Source: Phaeovulum molybdatiresistens (GTDB taxonomy: Bacteria > Pseudomonadota > Alphaproteobacteria > Rhodobacterales > Rhodobacteraceae). Taken from it: a DNA stretch of 64,000 nt. This document shows positions 58,673 to 64,000 of this stretch, in pieces (the stretch's first letter is position 1; each line of letters opens with the position of its first letter). The translations under genes and the position numbers were made by a program. The notes under the pieces were generated by a model. That model had not been told where the DNA came from. It worked only from the letters and a program-made list of their open reading frames with translations, and made no database searches. The stretch spans positions 1 through 64,000 of the forward strand of contig NZ_JAMJFX010000005.1 of NCBI RefSeq assembly GCF_023544865.1, given 5' to 3'.

Positions 58673-59965
58673 ATGACTGCGCAACGTGACGCCGGTTTCT
58701 TCACCGAAAGCCTTGCCACCCGCGACCCCGAGCTGTTCGGCTCGATCCGTGATGAGCTTGGCCGCCAGCGCGACGAGATCGAGCTGATCGCGTCCGAAAA
58801 CATCGTTTCGGCGGCGGTGATGGAAGCCCAAGGCTCTGTCATGACGAACAAATATGCCGAAGGCTATCCGGGCAAGCGCTATTACGGCGGCTGCCAGTTC
58901 GTTGACGTGGCCGAAAACCTGGCGATCGAACGCGCCAAGCAGCTGTTTGGCTGCGAATTTGCCAATGTGCAGCCCAATTCCGGCAGCCAGGCGAACCAGG
59001 GCGTGTTCCAGGCGCTGATCAAGCCCGGCGACACCATTCTGGGCATGAACCTCGCCTCGGGCGGGCACCTGACGCATGGCGCGGCGCCGAACCAGTCGGG
59101 CAAGTGGTTCAACGCGGTGCAATATGGCGTGCGCCAGCAGGACAACCTGATCGACTATGACCAGGTCGAGGCGCTGGCGGTCGAACACCAGCCCAAGCTG
59201 ATCATCGCCGGCGGCTCTGCCATTCCGCGCCAGATCGACTTTGCCAAGTTCCGCGCGATTGCCGACAAGGTCGGGGCCTGGCTGATGGTCGACATGGCCC
59301 ATTTCGCGGGTCTGGTCGCGGGCGGCGCGCATCCCTCGCCCTTCCCGTATGCGGACGTGGCCACCACCACCACGCATAAAACCCTGCGCGGCCCGCGCGG
59401 CGGCATGATCCTGACCAACAACGAAGAGATCGCGAAAAAGGTCAATTCGGCGATCTTCCCGGGCATCCAGGGCGGCCCGCTGATGCATGTGATCGCCGCC
59501 AAGGCCGTGGCCTTTGGCGAGGCGCTGCGCCCCGAGTTCAAGGTCTATGCCCAGCAGGTCATCAAGAACGCGCAGGCACTGGCGGATGAGCTGATGAAGG
59601 GTGGCCTTGATATCGTCACCGGCGGCACCGACACCCATGTGATGCTGGTCGACCTGCGCCCCAAGGGCGTGAAGGGCAATGCGACCGAAAAGGCGCTGGG
59701 GCGCGCGCATATCACCTGCAACAAGAACGGCATCCCGTTCGACCCGGAAAAGCCGATGGTGACCTCGGGCATCCGTCTGGGCACGCCCGCCGGCACCACC
59801 CGCGGCTTTGGCGAGGCGGAATTCCGCGAAATCGCGCGCCTGATCGTTGAGGTCGTCGATGGTCTGGCCGCCAATGGCGAAGACGGCAACGGCGCGGTCG
59901 AGGAGGCCGTCAAGGCCAAGGTCGCCGCGCTTTGCGCTCGCTTCCCGATCTACCCGAACCTCTGA
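58673..59965 (+). CDS. glyA: Serine hydroxymethyltransferase
   Basis: A 430-residue PLP enzyme that interconverts serine and glycine with tetrahydrofolate. The PLP Lys is in '[20 protein letters not shown]' near residue 240. '[20 protein letters not shown]' and '[17 protein letters not shown]' near the N-terminus are hallmark SHMT blocks. The ATG at 58673 follows CAGGAG; the longer open frame is antisense to nadK. It provides one-carbon units and glycine. A T-rich terminator hairpin follows. Confidence 0.97.
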   Translation: MTAQRDAGFFTESLATRDPELFGSIRDELGRQRDEIELIASENIVSAAVMEAQGSVMTNKYAEGYPGKRYYGGCQFVDVAENLAIERAKQLFGCEFANVQPNSGSQANQGVFQALIKPGDTILGMNLASGGHLTHGAAPNQSGKWFNAVQYGVRQQDNLIDYDQVEALAVEHQPKLIIAGGSAIPRQIDFAKFRAIADKVGAWLMVDMAHFAGLVAGGAHPSPFPYADVATTTTHKTLRGPRGGMILTNNEEIAKKVNSAIFPGIQGGPLMHVIAAKAVAFGEALRPEFKVYAQQVIKNAQALADELMKGGLDIVTGGTDTHVMLVDLRPKGVKGNATEKALGRAHITCNKNGIPFDPEKPMVTSGIRLGTPAGTTRGFGEAEFREIARLIVEVVDGLAANGEDGNGAVEEAVKAKVAALCARFPIYPNL

Positions 59966-59984
59966 TCCCCGGATCATCGGCGCG

Positions 59985-60008
59985 AAGGGCCCCCACGGGG
60001 GCCCTTTT
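59985..60008. terminator. Terminator after glyA
   Basis: AAGGGCCCC (59985-59993) pairs with GGGGCCCTT (59998-60006) and is followed by TT, giving TTTT at the 3' side. It can serve the convergent reverse-strand gene as well. Confidence 0.88.
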
Positions 60009-60012
60009 CGTT

Positions 60013-60384
60013 TCAGATCAGCCCGCGCCAGACCATGACCGCCAGCACCCCTGCCCCCGTCACCAGCAGCGCCAGCACGACCGAGGCCGCGATGCCCAGA
60101 ACCGTCGCGCGCAACCGATCGGCCGCGCCCAGCGGCTGAAGGTGGTGAACGGCGATGTCATGGGCCTTCTGCACCCGGGCGGGGTCCAGCTGGCGGGCGA
60201 TCTTGGGGGCGGCGGCCAGTGCCTCGGCCTCGGCCAGCACGGCGACGGCACGGCGCACCTTGCGCGGCAGCGCGCGCGACCGCGCCCGCAGCTTGGCCTG
60301 CAGCCCATGACCCTTTGCCCCCAGCCGCTGTTCCATCAGCCGGGCGACACGGTCGGTCATCTGCTGCAAGGCCATCGGGTCCAT
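60013..60384 (-). CDS. Hypothetical protein with C-terminal membrane anchor
   Basis: A 123-residue protein. The first 90 residues are helical and basic ('QRLGAKGHGLQAKLRARSRA', 'LPRKVRRAVAVLAEAEALA'). The last 25 ('LGIAASVVLALLVTGAGVLA') form one transmembrane helix with a short tail. I recognise no family. GGAAGGAG precedes the ATG at 60384; a longer reading to 60432 is weaker. It is divergent from the alpha/beta hydrolase gene. Confidence 0.8.
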   Translation of the reverse strand: MDPMALQQMTDRVARLMEQRLGAKGHGLQAKLRARSRALPRKVRRAVAVLAEAEALAAAPKIARQLDPARVQKAHDIAVHHLQPLGAADRLRATVLGIAASVVLALLVTGAGVLAVMVWRGLI

Positions 60385-60473
60385 CGGCGCTCCTTCCGCG
60401 GTCAACCTAGCCCCGGGCCCGTCGCCTTGCAACGGGGCTGGCGGGCGACGCGGGCCTGCGCTAGCTTGCGGCC

Positions 60474-61235
60474 ATGTTGAACCACCACCTTCACGGTGCG
60501 CCCTCGCACCACCCGCCGCTGCTGATTGTGCATGGCCTGTTCGGGTCGGCGCGCAACTGGGGCGTGATTGCGCGCCGCCTGTCCGAAGATCGGCTGGTCA
60601 TTGCCGTCGATCAGCGCAACCACGGCGATAGCCCCTGGGATGACGCCCATGGCTATGAAGACATGGCCGCCGACCTGGCCCGCGTGATCGACGACCACGG
60701 CGGACAGGCGGATGTGCTGGGCCATTCGATGGGGGGCAAGGCCGCGATGGTGCTGGCGCTGACCCGGCCCGGGCTGGTCCGCCGCCTGATCGTGGCCGAC
60801 ATCGCCCCCGTGGCCTATGGCCATTCGCAAAACCATCTGGTCGATGCGATGCAAGCCTTGGACCTGACCGGCCTGACCCTGCGGTCCGAGGCGGACCGGC
60901 GGCTGGCCGAAACCGTCGACGATCCCGGTGTGCGCGCCTTTTTGCTGCAATCGCTGGACCTCAAATCCGATCCGCCGCGCTGGAAGCTGAACCTGAACGT
61001 GCTGCGCGACGAAATGGACGGCATCACCGGCTGGCCGGGAACCCCGGGTCGGTTTGACGGGCCCGCGCTGTTCGTTTCCGGCGCGCGGTCCGATTACGTC
61101 AGGCCGGAACACCACGCCGCGATCCGGGCCCAGTTCCCCGCCGCGCGCTTCACCGAGATCGGCGAGGCGGGGCACTGGCTGCATGCCGAGCGCCCGCGCG
61201 AGTTTGAGGCCGTGGTGCGCGACTTCATCGCCTGA
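60474..61235 (+). CDS. Alpha/beta-fold hydrolase (YbfF/ABHD11-like)
   Basis: A 253-residue single-domain hydrolase. The oxyanion region is 'LLIVHGLFGSARNWGVIARR', the nucleophile Ser is in 'VLGHSMGGKAAMVLAL' near residue 84, and the catalytic His is in 'GEAGHWLHAERPREF' near 232. The pattern matches the YbfF esterase group, which hydrolyses short acyl esters or thioesters. The true substrate is unknown. It begins 89 bases after a divergent gene and has a weak ribosome site. Confidence 0.92.
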   Translation: MLNHHLHGAPSHHPPLLIVHGLFGSARNWGVIARRLSEDRLVIAVDQRNHGDSPWDDAHGYEDMAADLARVIDDHGGQADVLGHSMGGKAAMVLALTRPGLVRRLIVADIAPVAYGHSQNHLVDAMQALDLTGLTLRSEADRRLAETVDDPGVRAFLLQSLDLKSDPPRWKLNLNVLRDEMDGITGWPGTPGRFDGPALFVSGARSDYVRPEHHAAIRAQFPAARFTEIGEAGHWLHAERPREFEAVVRDFIA

Positions 61236-61253
61236 ACGGGCACCGGCACCGCA

Positions 61254-61745
61254 TCAGGCCGCCGGTCGCTTCATCCGCGCCATAAGGTTCGTCTTCAACA
61301 CGAACTGGTGGTAAAGCGCGCCCACGACATGCAACACAACCAGCAGCAACAGCAGGGTTTTCATCACCTCATGCGCGCCAGCGGCGGGGCCGACGCCACC
61401 AAACCATGCAACCGCGCCCGACACCGGCAAGCCAAGCATCAGCAGATACAAAATCCCATGCGTCGCCTTGGCCAGCAGCTTCAGCGCAGGCGCTTCCTGT
61501 TCGGGCGGCGGCGGCGCACCGTGGCGCGCCCGCAGCACCAGCCGCCACACCACCAGCGCCAAAATCAGAATGCCGCCAAAGACATGCTGCGCGACCAGCG
61601 GGTCAAAACCCGTTTCCTGGCCAAGCCGCGTCGCGCGCCAGGCCGCCGAAATCGCATCCTTGAACACATATTGCAGGACGATCAGCACCGCGACGATCCA
61701 GTGCAGGCCAATCTGCACGGCCGTATAGCCCCGGGGTTGTATCAT
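61254..61745 (-). CDS. Cytochrome b561 (b/b6 domain) family protein
   Basis: A 163-residue membrane protein with four transmembrane helices. Haem-ligand His candidates are in 'QIGLHWIVAVLIVLQYVF', 'LVAQHVFGGILILALVVW', 'ATHGILYLLMLGLPVSG' and 'VLHVVGALYHQFVLK'. This is the CybB-like layout with two b haems and electron transfer from quinol to a periplasmic acceptor. GGAGAGAG precedes the ATG. The partner is not adjacent. Confidence 0.92.
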   Translation of the reverse strand: MIQPRGYTAVQIGLHWIVAVLIVLQYVFKDAISAAWRATRLGQETGFDPLVAQHVFGGILILALVVWRLVLRARHGAPPPPEQEAPALKLLAKATHGILYLLMLGLPVSGAVAWFGGVGPAAGAHEVMKTLLLLLVVLHVVGALYHQFVLKTNLMARMKRPAA

Positions 61746-61811
61746 GTCTCTCTCCTTCGGGGCACCGCGCCCCTAGGCTGTAACGATCTGCCCCGTCGCT
61801 TCCGTCGCGGC

Positions 61812-61997
61812 TCAGCCGTTCGAACTGATCTGGCGGGCGACCAGCCAGGCGGCGGGAATGCCCAGAACGAAACCGGCCACGGCCGCCACGACGATCGATT
61901 TGGTATCAAACATGTTCATCGTCAGCGCAGCCACGATCAGAACACCCGCAAGTGTCGGGCCGGACAGCGCGTAGATGAGGGAAAACAGGCGGAACAT
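61812..61997 (-). CDS. Small two-helix membrane protein
   Basis: A 61-residue protein, almost wholly hydrophobic, with helices about residues 5-27 and 35-54 joined by a short polar turn ('TMNMFDTKS'). It starts 'MFRLFSLIYALSGPTLAG'. I recognise no established family. GGAAG precedes the ATG at 61997; an upstream ATG at 62021 is less likely. It is probably a conserved inner-membrane protein of this group. Confidence 0.8.
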   Translation of the reverse strand: MFRLFSLIYALSGPTLAGVLIVAALTMNMFDTKSIVVAAVAGFVLGIPAAWLVARQISSNG

Positions 61998-62079
61998 GGC
62001 AACTTCCTTTACTGCAGGCATTCACAGCCCCCATGAAACAGATTTTGTCCGCCATCACCTTGATCTGCGTCAGGTTCGG

Positions 62080-62400
62080 TCAGGGGCAATCCAGATCAAA
62101 CCGCGCCTCGCCGGTATCGCCGGGCAAGGATGGCGAGCGGAACCGCCCGCCCGCCGGGCCCACCACACGACACCCCGAAACCTGTTCGGCGGCGCGGATC
62201 ATCAGGGCGGGCACGGTATCACGACGGGCACGGGTCAGATAGCCGTGGCGGATGACCTCGGCCCGGTCGTCTTTCACGAAGACGGTGAAGCGATACCCTT
62301 CAAGCACGACATCATGGCGCGCTGCGCCGAAAAACTGCGGCGCGGGCGAGGCGCAGGCGCCAAGCATCAGGGCAAGGATCAGGGGCAAAAGGCTACGCAT
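62080..62400 (-). CDS. Putative lipoprotein
   Basis: A 106-residue exported protein. The signal peptide ends in the lipobox 'LMLGACASP' (Cys15). The mature part contains 'DVVLEGYRFTVFVKDDRAEV' and 'LMIRAAEQVSGCRVVGPAGG', the latter with two possible disulfide Cys further on. No family is recognised. The ATG at 62400 is preceded by AAAGG; the longer frame is antisense to the next gene. The function is unknown. Confidence 0.82.
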   Translation of the reverse strand: MRSLLPLILALMLGACASPAPQFFGAARHDVVLEGYRFTVFVKDDRAEVIRHGYLTRARRDTVPALMIRAAEQVSGCRVVGPAGGRFRSPSLPGDTGEARFDLDCP

Positions 62401-62571
62401 TCGCGACCTTTGCCATGACAAGGTTAACAATGTGTTACGCCGGAGCCGCCACCCCGTCGCGCGAAACACCACGGGCACCGGAAGGCGGCCCCCCGCGCAG
62501 CCACGCCCGGCGGGCTGGCCAGGCGGCGGCGGGCTTGCTAGGGTCGGCCAGACCCGAAGGATCGTTTTGCG

Positions 62572-62709
62572 ATGAAAACCCTGCCAATTGCCCTGATCGC
62601 CCTGCTGATGTTGAGCGCGTGTGAAACCGTGAAAGGTGCTGCGCGCGATATCGACACCGCCGGGCAGACGATCACCAGCGAAGCGCGCAAGGCCCAGGCG
62701 GCCATGTAG
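62572..62709 (+). CDS. Entericidin A/B family lipoprotein
   Basis: A 45-residue peptide: signal sequence 'MKTLPIALIALLMLSAC' with a lipobox (LSAC, Cys17), then 'ETVKGAARDIDTAGQTITSE', the mature entericidin pattern of small Ala/Thr/Gly residues with a charged end. Entericidins are small toxin/antidote-like membrane lipoproteins of the envelope; in alphaproteobacteria they are widespread with unclear roles. CGAAGGATCG precedes the ATG. No separate antidote copy is adjacent. It ends TAG 39 bases before the convergent DUF2235 gene. Confidence 0.88.
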   Translation: MKTLPIALIALLMLSACETVKGAARDIDTAGQTITSEARKAQAAM

Positions 62710-62747
62710 CGCGCGCAATCGCCTGCGCGTGACGGCCCCGCCCCGTG

Positions 62748-63974
62748 TCAGGCGATGTCCTGTGCGGGCAGGGCCGATACCCGCAGATCGGATGATCCGC
62801 CGGGGTCCGGCCCTTCAACCGCCTGTTCCCGGGCCAGACGCAGCAGTTCGGCCCGCCGGTCTTGCCGGGCGATCCATGGGCGCAGGATCATCCGCCAGTC
62901 ACGTCGCCCGCCAATCGCGCTTTCATGGATACGCTCGCTTTGGTCGCGGCCCACCACGCGCGGGGCGCGCAGCAGGTAGAACTTGCCCCAACCGCGCCAA
63001 CTGCCGGCCGCGGGTGCAGCCGGATCGCAGGGAAAATCCGCGCGCCAGTCGGTCGGAAGCGCCAGGCCCAGCGCCTCGGCCCGTTCCAGCATCCAGACCA
63101 GCGGGATATTGGCCAGCGGCCGGGCCATCTCAAAGCCCGGAAGCTGGCCGCCGATATCGCCGTGGCAGCCCTTGAACCAGACCTGTTCGATGCGCGCGGC
63201 CCCGGTGGCGCCGCTGTCCCAGATCAGCGGTTCCAGAACGGATCGACTTTCGTCCAGCGCCAGTGCCTGATAGCCGTGATTGACCGACGGCCCCAGCCGA
63301 TGGTCATGAAAGCGATAGCGCGGTTCGTGCAGCACCCAAAGGAAGGGCAGCCGGTTCCCGATCGCCATGACCGTGTCGAAGGCGCCCACCATCTCGATGC
63401 GGGTGCCGTCATGACAGAACCGGCGACGAAAGATCCCGGCGACGGGGGGCGGCTCTTCCGCCTCATAATAGCGCCAGGCAAGGCGGATGTTGCGTTCGGT
63501 CGCGTCCTGATGGCGCAACAGGCCGACGCGGTCGATGATCCCCGCCAGTGATCGCGCCGCGAAGGCGCCGCGCGAATAGCCGATCAGAAAGATGCGGTCC
63601 CCCGGACGGTAGCGGCTGGCCAGCCAGCCATAGGCGCGCAAGATCTGGCGGTTGACGCCCCAGCCCAGCATCACATCCGACAGGTCACGCCATTCGCGCC
63701 ATTGCAGCCCCTTGCCGTAATAGACCGAAGCACGCGGGTTGGTCGCGCGCAGATAGTGATACAGGATGCCGATCGAGGTTTCTTCGCCCGCGCGCAGGCT
63801 GCCGCGGGTGCCATCCAGCAAGATCACATGGTCCTGCGCGCCGCGCACGGGGCGGGCGGGCGGGGCGGCATCGGGTTCCGGTGCGGCAGGGCCGCGCAAG
63901 AGCCCCCCCACGCGCGACCACAGCGCCCTGATCGCGCCGCCAAGCCGCAGCCGGTTTGCCCACTGCCCGCGCAT
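62748..63974 (-). CDS. DUF2235 alpha/beta hydrolase (T6SS phospholipase-like)
   Basis: A 408-residue protein of the DUF2235 family. The nucleophile elbow is 'FLIGYSRGAFAARSLAGII' near residue 133 (GYSRG), with 'VILLDGTRGSLRAGEE' near residue 50 and 'WFKGCHGDIGGQLPGFEMAR' near 290 carrying the Asp/His of the triad region. Some DUF2235 proteins are type VI secretion phospholipase effectors, others are cytoplasmic or unknown; no T6SS gene is in the window. GGGGCAG precedes the ATG. The gene lies at the right edge. Confidence 0.88.
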   Translation of the reverse strand: MRGQWANRLRLGGAIRALWSRVGGLLRGPAAPEPDAAPPARPVRGAQDHVILLDGTRGSLRAGEETSIGILYHYLRATNPRASVYYGKGLQWREWRDLSDVMLGWGVNRQILRAYGWLASRYRPGDRIFLIGYSRGAFAARSLAGIIDRVGLLRHQDATERNIRLAWRYYEAEEPPPVAGIFRRRFCHDGTRIEMVGAFDTVMAIGNRLPFLWVLHEPRYRFHDHRLGPSVNHGYQALALDESRSVLEPLIWDSGATGAARIEQVWFKGCHGDIGGQLPGFEMARPLANIPLVWMLERAEALGLALPTDWRADFPCDPAAPAAGSWRGWGKFYLLRAPRVVGRDQSERIHESAIGGRRDWRMILRPWIARQDRRAELLRLAREQAVEGPDPGGSSDLRVSALPAQDIA

Positions 63975-64000
63975 TCTGCCCCTATCCCACGAACGAAGCC

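Overview
The window reads as chromosomal DNA of a GC-rich alphaproteobacterium of the order Rhodobacterales (family Rhodobacteraceae). The signs are codon bias, an RpoHII-type sigma-32, a DUF1467 protein behind methylmalonyl-CoA epimerase, a GcvT-fused dimethylglycine dehydrogenase, a MerR-controlled beta-oxidation block, and the order glnD-murJ-rhomboid-trpS. Genus cannot be fixed from the sequence alone. Coding density is high, almost every gene has a good ribosome binding site, many neighbours overlap by ATGA, and no gap exceeds 300 bases. I see no tRNA, rRNA, CRISPR array, insertion sequence, prophage or defence island.

Layout. 1-5.3 kb: an 8-G/19-C homopolymer at the left edge, a DUF167 protein, nitroreductase, EI24 membrane protein, DUF1467 with methylmalonyl-CoA epimerase, a lone receiver-domain protein, and aspS. 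5.5-14 kb: carB, an AhpD-like protein, dimethylglycine dehydrogenase, a PRC-barrel protein and a 2-hydroxyacid dehydrogenase. 14-22 kb: an SH3 protein and a cation efflux transporter, then a reverse-strand series rpoH-chaN-coaBC-dut-moeB-like-M3 peptidase whose last gene carries a one-base frameshift. 22.4-36 kb: comM, the gshB-yraN-rsmI operon, an LpoA-like lipoprotein, glnD, murJ, a rhomboid without catalytic residues, trpS, and a MATE exporter with two hotdog thioesterases.

36-47 kb is a fatty-acid block: two MerR regulators, acyl-CoA dehydrogenase, a small unknown protein, GST, thiolase, an NTF2-like protein, the bifunctional FadB/FadJ enzyme and a divergent acyl-CoA ligase. Together these activate and beta-oxidise acyl chains; palindromes in front of the second MerR gene are candidate operators. 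48-53 kb holds the nucleoside salvage operon cdd-deoA-deoB-add-upp. 53-60 kb holds maeB, prpE, nadK and glyA, linking C3/C4, propionyl-CoA and one-carbon metabolism. 60-64 kb holds small envelope proteins, an alpha/beta hydrolase, cytochrome b561, an entericidin-like lipoprotein of 45 residues, and a DUF2235 hydrolase.

The most interesting non-coding signal is an intergenic palindrome family: a GC-rich hairpin next to arms beginning GAGTATTT and containing CCAAGAAGAAG. It occurs as compact hairpins at 1.8 and 55.6 kb, as partial copies at 0.1 and 33.7 kb, and as a split copy at 39.2-39.4 kb whose arms flank a structured 161-base insert. Candidate regulatory sites include an RpoE-like promoter before rpoH, a CtrA-like site before comM and TTTGCAAA boxes before prpE. 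I found no clear undescribed multi-gene system; this is mainly a core-genome region.
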